Source: Chlorobiota bacterium (GTDB lineage: Bacteria > Bacteroidota > Ignavibacteria > OLB7). Taken from it: 64,000 bases of DNA. Location of the stretch: contig JADJXR010000001.1 of the NCBI GenBank assembly GCA_016710285.1, positions 434,001 through 498,000 on the forward strand. Reading direction: 5' to 3'. The position numbers were made by a program, and so were the translations under genes. This document shows positions 17,298-25,063 of this stretch, in pieces (position 1 is the first letter of the stretch; each line of letters begins with the position of its first letter). Under the pieces are notes generated by a model, which worked only from the letters and a program-made list of their open reading frames with translations, was not told the origin of the DNA and ran no database searches.

Positions 17298-19547
17298 ATG
17301 AACCAGCGATTACTCATACTTCCATTATTGGGATTAGCCTGGGCACAGCTGCAGGCCCAACAACCAATCACCACGCCGCCGTCGCCGCCCGCAGCATTGC
17401 CACTTATGCCGTTGCTGGGGCGGGTACTTTCGGCAGGGGATGGAACGCCAATCAGCGGGGCAACCATCCGCGTTGTTGGCGTTGACAGCAGTTACCCCGG
17501 CCAGCCCGGGGCCATCACCCGCCCCGATGGGACCTTCACCCTGCAACGCCCAACTGCCGTGGCCATTGCCCTTGAGATCCGCTCCATCGGCTACGAAACC
17601 AAAACCATCACCGTGGCCGACACCACCGCAGCGATAACAACCGCGCTGGCCGAAACGGAGACGCTGCAACCCACCGTGCAGGTAACGGGAATCCGCCGGC
17701 AACGCTCGGTTGAGGACGCTTGCTGCCGTGTGGAGTCGCTGCAGGAAGAGGTTCAGCAGCACGCCCCGTTCTCCCCAAGCGTTGGCGAGGTTCTTCGCCG
17801 CTACAGCTCCTGCACCTCGGCCCGGATCAGTTGCTCGATTGATAATTCCTCCTCGCTCCGGCTGCGCGGATTGGAGCCGACCTACGTGAAAACGCTCATT
17901 GATGGAATGCCCGCCTTCAGCGGCTTATCAACCTTCTACGGCCTAAGCCTGATCCCTGCCGGGGCGTTGCAGACGATCAAAATTTCCGAAGGGGCCTCCA
18001 GCGGATTGTACGGAAACGGCGCGGTCAGCGGTGTGGTGGATTTGCTGCTGCGCCAGCCCACCGAAATACGCGAGCTGAACGTTACCGCAAACCTTGCTGG
18101 CGACGGAACCAGCGTGCCAGAAGGCCGCGACGTTGGAGTTGCTTTCACCGGAATGGCCGGCGATGTTGGGATTGCCGCATTCGGTGCGTTCAACCAGCAC
18201 GAAGGGGCCGCAGGGGAAGAGACGGTGGCCCGCGATTACACCCGATTCAGCGGCGTTGCGCGGGCCAACGTGATGGCCGACAACGCCACCGAGCTAACGC
18301 TGACGGCAATCGGCGCGGGGGAATCGCGGCAGGGGATTGTTGCGGGGATTGCCGGCCAGGACCCGTTCCGCGAAACGGTTGACCTTGCCCGCTACGACCT
18401 GATGCTGCGCGGCGCACGCTCCTTCACGGAAACCTCCGAACTCAGCATCGCGGCAATGCTTGGCACGATGAACGCCACCCACGATGCCGGCCAGTTGGCG
18501 GCCTCGCGGCTGCAACAGCGGGTGGCGTTCGCCAACCTTCTGTTCCGCACCGAATGGCTGGGGAACCGGCTGACCCTGGGGGGTGAGTTCCGCGCCGACA
18601 AGATGGAATCGGAGGAACGCCCGGACCTTGCCTACGATTACTCCATCGGCTCGATTATTCTGCAAGATGAAATTCACCTTTCGGAGCAGGTTGGGCTGCT
18701 GGGAAGCCTCCGGCTGGAGAAGCATTCGCTGGCGGGGGAAATCGTTGTGCCGCGTGGATCGGTGCGGTATCAGCCAATGGCCAACATGACGATGCGGCTG
18801 ATGGCCGGGCAAGGGTTCAAGGGGCAGGCGTTGTTCGATGAACATCATCGTTCCATGGATGGCGTGTACCGTTGGCGGAACAACACGGGCTTCGATTTCG
18901 AGCGTTCCACAACCCTGAATTACGACATCAGCTACAGCTTCATGCTTGGCGAAACCGCAGGGATGGATGCCAACTTCAACGCCTACTGGACCGCGATTGA
19001 TGGGAAAGGAATTCCAGACGCTGATTCGCTGGCGGCGGGGACGCTCTTCATGGTCAACAGCCAACGCCCCACCCGGTTGACAGGGATGGAGTTGCAGCTT
19101 CGCCCAACGCTCGGCGAGCATTGGAGCGGGTCGGTGGGGCTTGCGCTGATTCGCTACGCCATGCAGGACGCTTCCGGGGAGTATCAACAACTTCCGCTTG
19201 CCCCCCGCGCCAACCTTGACGCATCGGTGATGTACGAAGCCAGCGAGCAGGGAATCGTTGCCGAGGCTTGGGGAAGCTGGATTGGGTCGCAAGTTCTTCC
19301 GGCCAATCCCAGCAACCTTTCCACCTCGCCAGCCTACACCCTGCTGAACGTCCGCATCGAGAAGGCGTTTGGGAAATTGGCGGCCTATGCCGGGGCAATG
19401 AACTTGCTGGACCAGCAACAAGAGCGCACCATGCCCCTTGCCTTCGAGACCAGCAACCGCGCCGTTGATGGAAGTATCGTGTGGGGTCCGCTGGAAGGCC
19501 GCGAGTTCTTTGCCGGGATCCGCTGGACGCTTGGAGGCGGGGATTAG
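17298..19547 (+). CDS. TonB-dependent receptor with Cys-rich plug
   Basis: This 749-residue outer-membrane receptor has a signal peptide, a carboxypeptidase-like regulatory domain (LLGRVLSAGDGTPISGATIRV, residues about 39-120), a plug (about 140-255) and a beta-barrel ending in EFFAGIRWTL. The plug start has a CysCys pair (142-143, VEDACCRVES), with Cys172 and Cys179 nearby. This DACC start, the LRGLEPTYVKTLIDGMP string and the YGLSLIPAGALQTIKISEG string resemble a Bacteroidota receptor subfamily often linked to metal-related genes. The substrate is not certain. The upstream Cys/His-rich protein is its likely partner. Confidence 0.88.
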   Translation: MNQRLLILPLLGLAWAQLQAQQPITTPPSPPAALPLMPLLGRVLSAGDGTPISGATIRVVGVDSSYPGQPGAITRPDGTFTLQRPTAVAIALEIRSIGYETKTITVADTTAAITTALAETETLQPTVQVTGIRRQRSVEDACCRVESLQEEVQQHAPFSPSVGEVLRRYSSCTSARISCSIDNSSSLRLRGLEPTYVKTLIDGMPAFSGLSTFYGLSLIPAGALQTIKISEGASSGLYGNGAVSGVVDLLLRQPTEIRELNVTANLAGDGTSVPEGRDVGVAFTGMAGDVGIAAFGAFNQHEGAAGEETVARDYTRFSGVARANVMADNATELTLTAIGAGESRQGIVAGIAGQDPFRETVDLARYDLMLRGARSFTETSELSIAAMLGTMNATHDAGQLAASRLQQRVAFANLLFRTEWLGNRLTLGGEFRADKMESEERPDLAYDYSIGSIILQDEIHLSEQVGLLGSLRLEKHSLAGEIVVPRGSVRYQPMANMTMRLMAGQGFKGQALFDEHHRSMDGVYRWRNNTGFDFERSTTLNYDISYSFMLGETAGMDANFNAYWTAIDGKGIPDADSLAAGTLFMVNSQRPTRLTGMELQLRPTLGEHWSGSVGLALIRYAMQDASGEYQQLPLAPRANLDASVMYEASEQGIVAEAWGSWIGSQVLPANPSNLSTSPAYTLLNVRIEKAFGKLAAYAGAMNLLDQQQERTMPLAFETSNRAVDGSIVWGPLEGREFFAGIRWTLGGGD

Positions 19548-19550
19548 GGG

Positions 19551-19577
19551 GTGGGGAGCGGGGATTGGGGGACGGGA
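19551..19577 (+). repeat. G-rich tract, potential G-quadruplex (plus strand)
   Basis: At least four runs of three or more G's are separated by one to three bases, directly after the TonB receptor stop and just before repeat copy B. Confidence 0.5.
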
Positions 19578-19580
19578 AGG

Positions 19581-19773
19581 CGGGGTAGCCGCCCCGACCT
19601 CCGTCGGGGTAGCCGCAGGTCTTTAGCCTGCGGCGTCATCCTTTGGATATTGGAAGGCGGGGTAGCCGCCCCGACCTCCGTCGGGATTGATAACAGGTCT
19701 TTAGCCTGCGCAACGGAAGCACGGGACACCTCCAAACCCAGCCAAGTTTTCCCAAACCTCAGGACCACCACGC
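19581..19773. repeat. Interspersed intergenic repeat, copy B (with internal duplication)
   Basis: This is the longest of three copies. The module GGGGTAGCCGCCCCGACCTC occurs twice (about 19583 and 19660) and the CAGGTCTTTAGCCTG hairpin occurs twice, so part of the unit is duplicated. The tail CCTCAGGACCACCACGCT matches copies A and C. It ends about 8 bp before the stop codon of moaA, which runs toward it. Confidence 0.82.
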
Positions 19774-19780
19774 TAGCGGT

Positions 19781-20779
19781 CTATCCGCCAATCTGAATCA
19801 TCACGCGCACCCCGTGCCCGGCAAGTTCTTCGGCGGGAAGATGCTCCTTTGGTTTTGCGCCCACCGCCTGCAGCAACAGCGATTCGATTGCCGCATCATC
19901 GCCGCCGCCGCGCATCACCGCTTGCAGGTCGAACTCCATCGGCGAATGCAAGCAGGGCATCACCTTCCCCTCGGCCGTCAGCCGAAGGCGTGAGCAACTG
20001 CTGCAAAATGGCTGCGTCATCGAGGCAATCACCCCCACGGTTCCCTGGTGCTGGTGGCCGGTGGCACGGCTGCGCAGCTGGTAATCGCGGCTGATGGGCG
20101 AGGCTTCGTCGGGAATGCGGGAAAGGTGATACCCGGCCTCCAATCTCTCTAAAATCTCCGCCATTGGGACGCACTTGTCCAGCGTCCACTGGTTGCCGGA
20201 AAAGGGCATGAACTCAATAAACCGCACCGCCACCGGGCGTTGCGCCGTGAACTCCGCGAACTCCAGCAGCTCGTCATCGTTCACGCCACGCATCACCACG
20301 GCGTTGATTTTCAGGTTCCGGTAGCCGGCCTGCAACGCGGCCTCAATGCCGTCAAGGGTGTCGTGCAGGGCATCGCGGCGGGTTAGCTGGCGGAAGCGGT
20401 CGGGGCGGAAAGTGTCAAGGGAGATATTGAAGCTATCCACCGCGTGGCGAATCGCCGGCAGCGTGCGCCGAAGCAGCACCCCGTTGGTGGTGACAGCCAA
20501 CGTGCGCAATCCCGGAATCTGCTTCAGCCGAACCAGCAGTTGCTCAACCCCTGACCGAACCAGCGGCTCCCCCCCCGTCACCCGAATTTTCTCCACCCCC
20601 ATCCCCACCGCCACGCGGGCAACGCGCAGAATCTCCTCGAAGCTGAGTATCTCCTCCGATTTCCGCCACACCATATTTTCCACGGGCATACAGTACGCAC
20701 AGCGCAGGTTGCACCGGTCCGTCACCGAGATGCGGAGATAGGTGTGTTGGCGGTTATAGCGATCTACCAAGCGGTTCAT
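19781..20779 (-). CDS. moaA: GTP 3',8-cyclase (molybdenum cofactor biosynthesis)
   Basis: This 332-residue radical SAM enzyme has the CxxxCxxC cluster motif (Cys23, Cys27, Cys30 in CNLRCAYC), a VTGGEPL loop, and a second Fe-S site (FCSSCSRLRL, with a third Cys in MPCLHS). The C-terminus ends in GG, as required in MoaA. It converts GTP to 3',8-cyclo-GTP, the first step toward molybdopterin. No other moa or moe gene is in the window. It diverges from the PPC-domain gene. Confidence 0.96.
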   Translation of the reverse strand: MNRLVDRYNRQHTYLRISVTDRCNLRCAYCMPVENMVWRKSEEILSFEEILRVARVAVGMGVEKIRVTGGEPLVRSGVEQLLVRLKQIPGLRTLAVTTNGVLLRRTLPAIRHAVDSFNISLDTFRPDRFRQLTRRDALHDTLDGIEAALQAGYRNLKINAVVMRGVNDDELLEFAEFTAQRPVAVRFIEFMPFSGNQWTLDKCVPMAEILERLEAGYHLSRIPDEASPISRDYQLRSRATGHQHQGTVGVIASMTQPFCSSCSRLRLTAEGKVMPCLHSPMEFDLQAVMRGGGDDAAIESLLLQAVGAKPKEHLPAEELAGHGVRVMIQIGG

Positions 20780-20885
20780 TGTTGCCCTGAAAATAGCCGC
20801 ACCGTTGCACGCGGCAAACGGAATATATTCACCAAACTGTCAGTTGCTCTTTCTCTCTCTCCAAAAAAAAACTTACCGAACAACC

Positions 20886-21344
20886 ATGACCAGAAAACCA
20901 CACACCATCAATCGGGTGTTCATTGGGCGATTGCCAAGCGGGGCGGACCTTGTGGGAAGCATCACGCGCATTGCCAACGAGGAAGGAATTGCCGTTGGAA
21001 CCGTTGCGGTGCATGGCGCGGTGCGGCGCGTGGCGCTGACCATCCAGAACCAGGAAACCCGCTTCAACGAAACAATCGAGCGGGATGGCGGATTGGAGAT
21101 TGCCGCAGCAAGCGGGACGATTTCGCAGTTCAAAGGGCGCGCGCTGGCACGGTTGAACGGAGTGTTTGCCACCCCCGATGGCCAGCTGCTTGGCGGCACC
21201 ATCGCGCTGGGGACCATTGCCCATGCCTGCGAGGTTGTTATCACCGAGCTGCACGGCGCAAGCCTTTCCCGCGACTTCGACATGGAAACGGGACTGCCGC
21301 TTTGGAAGGCTTCCGCACTGCTGGTCCCGCCAGAAACGGAGTAA
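20886..21344 (+). CDS. PPC (DUF296) domain protein
   Basis: This 152-residue protein is one PPC/DUF296 domain: FIGRLPSGADLVGSITRIAN near the start, AVHGAVRRVALTI in the middle, and HACEVVITELHGASLSRDFD near the end. Bacterial members form trimers and are often called DNA-binding proteins with a PD1-like motif, but they lack the plant AT-hook and their role is unclear. The frame opens 27 codons upstream, but the ATG at 20886 fits the domain start. It is 118 bp upstream of pstS. Confidence 0.82.
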   Translation: MTRKPHTINRVFIGRLPSGADLVGSITRIANEEGIAVGTVAVHGAVRRVALTIQNQETRFNETIERDGGLEIAAASGTISQFKGRALARLNGVFATPDGQLLGGTIALGTIAHACEVVITELHGASLSRDFDMETGLPLWKASALLVPPETE

Positions 21345-21405
21345 CTGGAAGGAGCGCGACGGCGATGTTACCGAAACTTCACATGCCCCCCGCCACCGGT
21401 GGCCG

Positions 21406-21413
21406 TATTTTTG
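21406..21413 (+). promoter_or_regulatory. Candidate -7 box for pstS
   Basis: TATTTTTG matches the Bacteroidota TAnnTTTG element exactly and lies 49 nt before the pstS ATG. No convincing -33 TTG is seen at the expected spacing. Confidence 0.3.
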
Positions 21414-21462
21414 CGGCGTGCAGATCCGGCACGAACTTTCAACGAATCAAAGGATTTTTCTG

Positions 21463-22329
21463 ATGACATCATTCCTGAATAAAGGAATCGTTGTTGGGGC
21501 AATGGCCCTGATGGCAATGGGTTGCGGCGGGGCCGAAAAGAAAGAGGGCAAAGCAGAGTCGAAGAAGCAAGTAATCACCCAAAAAGGGTCCGACACCATG
21601 ATCCTGCTGGGCCAGCAATGGGCCGAGAAATTTGGCGCAGCCAATCCCGACATCCAGGTGCAAGTTACCGGCGGCGGATCGGGAACCGGCATCAGCTCGC
21701 TGATTAACGGAACCACCGACCTTTGCAACTCATCCCGCCCAATGAAGGACCAGGAGAAGGAGCAGATCAAGCAGAAATTTGGTGCCGATCCGGTGGAGAT
21801 TCCGGTGGCGAAGGACGCGCTGTCGGTGTATGTGAACGAAGGGAGCAAGGTCCAATCGCTGACGTTGGAACAGCTGTACGGCATTTACACGGGGAAGGTC
21901 ACCAACTGGAAAGACGTTGGCGGAGCGGATGCCAAGATCATCCTGTATGGCCGCGAGAACAGCTCAGGGACGTATGAATATTTCAAGGAGCACGTCCTGA
22001 AGAAAGAGGACTTTGCGCCAGAAACGCAGACGCTTTCCGGAACCGCTGCGGTGGTGAACGCCGTCAGCAAGGACCCGAACGGGATTGGCTACGGCGGCGC
22101 GGCGTTCAGCAAAGGGATTCGCGAGATCAGCATTGCCGGCACCGACGGAACCCCGGTGGCTCCAACAAAGGAGAACGTCTATTCCGGGACCTACCCGTTG
22201 GCGCGGAGCCTTTACATCTACCTGCGCCAGCAGCCAACCGGCCAGATCAAACAATACCTTGATTGGATTCTTGGGCCGGAAGGGCAAGCCATTGTCACGA
22301 ACGTTGGCTACTACCCAATCAAGCAGTAA
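21463..22329 (+). CDS. pstS: Phosphate-binding lipoprotein PstS
   Basis: This 288-residue protein has a lipobox ending at Cys21 (MAMGC). Its periplasmic phosphate-binding body has typical motifs: KGSDTM, QVTGGGSGTGISSLINGTTDL, and RENSSGTYEYF. It binds phosphate for an ABC importer, but no pstC, pstA or pstB gene follows. Instead a terminator (22356-22395) closes the unit. It therefore either serves a transporter encoded elsewhere or acts as a separate phosphate-binding protein. The frame is open far upstream through the PPC gene, and the ATG at 21463 gives the proper signal peptide. Confidence 0.92.
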   Translation: MTSFLNKGIVVGAMALMAMGCGGAEKKEGKAESKKQVITQKGSDTMILLGQQWAEKFGAANPDIQVQVTGGGSGTGISSLINGTTDLCNSSRPMKDQEKEQIKQKFGADPVEIPVAKDALSVYVNEGSKVQSLTLEQLYGIYTGKVTNWKDVGGADAKIILYGRENSSGTYEYFKEHVLKKEDFAPETQTLSGTAAVVNAVSKDPNGIGYGGAAFSKGIREISIAGTDGTPVAPTKENVYSGTYPLARSLYIYLRQQPTGQIKQYLDWILGPEGQAIVTNVGYYPIKQ

Positions 22330-22355
22330 CTGAACCGAGTTATTGAAAGAGAGGA

Positions 22356-22395
22356 AGCCGCCACGATCTGGGAAGGTCGGGGCGGCTGTTTTTTT
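22356..22395 (+). terminator. Rho-independent terminator after pstS
   Basis: A 14-bp stem with one mismatch (AGCCGCCACGATCT / AGGTCGGGGCGGCT) and a GGGA loop is followed by G and seven T's, about 26 bp past the pstS stop. Confidence 0.9.
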
Positions 22396-22424
22396 GGGGG
22401 GATCGGGGATTGGGGGGCGGGGAG
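22396..22424 (+). repeat. G-rich tract, potential G-quadruplex (plus strand)
   Basis: Four runs of four to six G's have loops ATC, ATT and C. The tract sits directly after the pstS terminator T-run and before repeat copy C. Confidence 0.55.
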
Positions 22425-22441
22425 AACTGCCCAAGCAACCC

Positions 22442-22592
22442 CATCATCGCGCCAGCGATGGTTGCCAACCCGACCTCCGTCGGGGTAGCCGCCCCGACAT
22501 TCGTCGGGATTGATAACAGGTCTTTAGCCTGCGCAACGGAGGACGGGGACACCGCCGAACTCAGTGTCACCTCCCAAATCTCAGGATCACCA
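22442..22592. repeat. Interspersed intergenic repeat, copy C
   Basis: It shares CGACCTCCGTCGGGGTAGCC, GTCGGGATTGATAACAGG, TCTTTAGCCTGCGCAACGGA and the tail ATCTCAGGATCACCA with copies A and B. It also shares the AGCGATGGT module with copy A. Confidence 0.82.
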
Positions 22593-22725
22593 AAGCACCA
22601 GCACGGGCGCATCGGAATTCATTTTTGTCAATTTTCAGACAACCGAACCATATCCATCCCCTATCTTCGCGGCGGCCTTGCGGCTTTCCAAACTCAATTT
22701 CCACACGCAACGTAGAAAGGGATCT

Positions 22726-23973
22726 ATGCCCCGTTCATCGGCTTGGTCACGCGACATTTTTGCTTGGACACTGTTCGACTTTGCCAACACTGGCTTTTAC
22801 GTGGTGATGATCAGCGTCGTCTTCCCGACGTTTTTCAACGACGTAATTGCCGGCGGCGATGAAGCCTACTGGGGGCGCGCCATCAGTGCCTCGATGCTGA
22901 TTACCGCGCTGATTGGCCCGCTGCTTGGCTCCATGGCCGACGCCACCAACCGGAAGAAACTCTATCTGGGCCTGTTCACCACGGCTTGCATTGTTGCCAC
23001 GGCGGCAGCGTACGGAACCGGCCCGGGCACGCTGGCGCTGGCGTTCTGCCTGCTGATTGTGGCGAACGTTGGGTTCGAAGGGGGAACGATTTTCTACGAT
23101 GCCTTCCTGCCGGAAATCACCACTCCAGAAAACTACAGCCGGGTGTCGGGATACGGGTTCGCCATGGGGTATCTTGGCTCGCTGGTGATTCTGGCGATGA
23201 TCCTCCCGATCCTGAGCGCCGAGGGCCGCACGGTTGACGACGTGCGGCTGACGTTCATCATCGCTGCCGGGTTCTTTGCAATCTTCTCCCTTCCCCTTTT
23301 CCTTCGGCTGAAGGAGCATCGCCGCACCATGCCGGATGGAGGCCCCTTGCTGGTTGTTGGATACCAGCGGCTGCGCCAGACGTTCACGCAGATCCGCAAC
23401 TACCAGGGGGTGAAGCGGTTTCTGCTGGCCTTCTTTGTGTACAACGACAGTATCCTGACGGTGATCGCCTTTGCCTCAATTTATGGGAAGGAATCGCTGA
23501 AGATGGAGTTGTCGGAACTGATTCTGTTTTTCATGGTGGTCCAGATCACCGCGCTGATTGGATCGCTGGTGTTTGGGCGCATCACCGCCACGATTGGGGC
23601 GCGGCAATCCATCATTATCACGCTGGTCATCTGGCTGGGGATCACCATCGCAGCGTTTTTGGTGGACTCCAAAACTGGATTTTTTGTGATTGGCGGCGTG
23701 GCGGGCATCGCGCTCGGTTCGTCGCAATCGTGCAGCCGAACGCTGATGGCACTGCTTACCCCCGCCGATAAGAAGACGGAGTTTTTCGGCTTCTACGATG
23801 GCTTCTTCGGGAAAGCATCGGCCACGCTTGGCCCGCTGATTTATGGCGAAGCTGCATCGGCCTACGGCCAACGCCCGGCAATGCTGGTTGTTGGGGTGCT
23901 GTTTCTGCTGGGCATTGGGCTAATGTTCCGCGTGCCGGATGCGCGCCCCCAGCTTGCCGAATCGGCATCGTAA
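22726..23973 (+). CDS. MFS transporter, UMF1 family
   Basis: This 415-residue protein has about twelve membrane segments. The start (FAWTLFDFANTGFYVVMISVVFP) and the loop DATNRKKLYLG are typical of the UMF1/Atg22-like branch of the major facilitator superfamily. Substrates of bacterial UMF1 members are largely unknown, though amino acids are exported by the fungal relative. A good Shine-Dalgarno (AGAAAGGG) about 5 nt upstream supports the ATG at 22726 over longer starts. It is separated from pstS by a terminator, so probably has its own promoter. Confidence 0.85.
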   Translation: MPRSSAWSRDIFAWTLFDFANTGFYVVMISVVFPTFFNDVIAGGDEAYWGRAISASMLITALIGPLLGSMADATNRKKLYLGLFTTACIVATAAAYGTGPGTLALAFCLLIVANVGFEGGTIFYDAFLPEITTPENYSRVSGYGFAMGYLGSLVILAMILPILSAEGRTVDDVRLTFIIAAGFFAIFSLPLFLRLKEHRRTMPDGGPLLVVGYQRLRQTFTQIRNYQGVKRFLLAFFVYNDSILTVIAFASIYGKESLKMELSELILFFMVVQITALIGSLVFGRITATIGARQSIIITLVIWLGITIAAFLVDSKTGFFVIGGVAGIALGSSQSCSRTLMALLTPADKKTEFFGFYDGFFGKASATLGPLIYGEAASAYGQRPAMLVVGVLFLLGIGLMFRVPDARPQLAESAS

Positions 23974-24060
23974 AACATCCATCATTCCCGAGAACGCCAA
24001 ACGCTATTTTCCGCCGTTGTCACCAAAACCGAAAAGGATCACAAACTCCATCTCTCCGCC

Positions 24061-24978
24061 ATGTCACTGATTATCGGAACTCGTGGAAGCGCGCTGGCAC
24101 TGTGGCAGGCGCACGCCGTGCAGGGGATGCTGCAATCGCGGTATCCAGAACTTGATGTTCGGATAGAGATCATCCACACCACCGGGGATGCCATTCTGGA
24201 CAAGCCGCTTAGCAACATCGGCGATAAAGGATTGTTCACCAAGGAGTTGGAGGTTGCCCTGTTAGATGGCCGAATCCACCTTGCCGTCCACTCGCTGAAG
24301 GACCTCCCCACAAAACTTCCCGACGGGCTGATGCTGGCCGCCGTCACCGAACGTGAGCGGCCCGAGGACGCGCTGGTTGCCCCCGCCGGAACCACCATCG
24401 AAACGCTGCCGCACGGCGGAACGGTTGCCACCGGATCGCTCCGGCGGCGGTCGCAACTGCTGCGGTTGCGCCCCGATCTGAACGTGGTTGACGTGCGCGG
24501 CAACGTGCAAACGCGGTTGGAGAAATACCGCACGAACGGGTGGGATGGGATGATCCTTGCCTACGCCGGATTGCACCGGCTGGGGTTGGCCGAACAGATT
24601 GCCCAGATTATCCCCACCCAGCAGATGATCCCCGCCGTTGGCCAGGCCGCGCTTGGCCTTGAAACCCGCGCCGACGACGCAACCACGCTTGCCCTGCTTC
24701 GCGAAATCGAACACCCCTCCACCCGAACCTGCACCGATGCCGAGCGCGCACTGCTCCGCACGTTGGAAGGTGGCTGCCAAACGCCGATTGCCGGGCACGC
24801 AACGCTTGCTGGGGACCAACTTACCCTGCACGCCATGATTGCATCGTTGGACGGGCGCACCATCATCACCCGCCACGCAAGCGCCCCCGTCGCCAACGCC
24901 GAAGAGCTTGGAACCCAACTGGCCAAAGAATTATTGGAGCTTGGAGGAAAAGAAATTTTGGAGGGTGTGAGAAGCTGA
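24061..24978 (+). CDS. hemC: Hydroxymethylbilane synthase (porphobilinogen deaminase)
   Basis: This 305-residue enzyme has the family start (IIGTRGSALALWQA), HSLKDLPT, DVRGNVQTRL, and the dipyrromethane-cofactor Cys239 in EGGCQTPIAGHA. It polymerises four porphobilinogen units to hydroxymethylbilane in heme biosynthesis. No hemA, hemD or hemB is adjacent in the window. The upstream gap has a TATTTTCCGCC string at about 24005 that resembles the -7 boxes of neighbours. It converges on the SulP gene across a hairpin at 25000-25036. Confidence 0.97.
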   Translation: MSLIIGTRGSALALWQAHAVQGMLQSRYPELDVRIEIIHTTGDAILDKPLSNIGDKGLFTKELEVALLDGRIHLAVHSLKDLPTKLPDGLMLAAVTERERPEDALVAPAGTTIETLPHGGTVATGSLRRRSQLLRLRPDLNVVDVRGNVQTRLEKYRTNGWDGMILAYAGLHRLGLAEQIAQIIPTQQMIPAVGQAALGLETRADDATTLALLREIEHPSTRTCTDAERALLRTLEGGCQTPIAGHATLAGDQLTLHAMIASLDGRTIITRHASAPVANAEELGTQLAKELLELGGKEILEGVRS

Positions 24979-24999
24979 TACGCTGGAGCCGATTAGCAA

Positions 25000-25036
25000 G
25001 TGCGCCGCCCCTTCCAAAGGAAAAGGAGCGGCGCAC
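25000..25036. terminator. Hairpin between convergent hemC and SulP genes
   Basis: GTGCGCCGC pairs with GCGGCGCAC, extended by CCTT/AAGG after one mismatch, with a 9-nt loop. The position between two convergent stops suggests a bidirectional terminator, but neither side has a strong T-run. Confidence 0.5.
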
Positions 25037-25063
25037 AAGGGTAGGCAATCAGATAGATAAGGT

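Larger units (their letters stand above)
22330..22725. other. Intergenic region between pstS and the UMF1 transporter
   Basis: This 396-bp gap contains the pstS terminator, a G-rich tract (22396-22424) and repeat copy C (22442-22592). Before the transporter start there is a TATCTTCG string (22662-22669) that may be a promoter -7 box. No gene is apparent. Confidence 0.6.
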
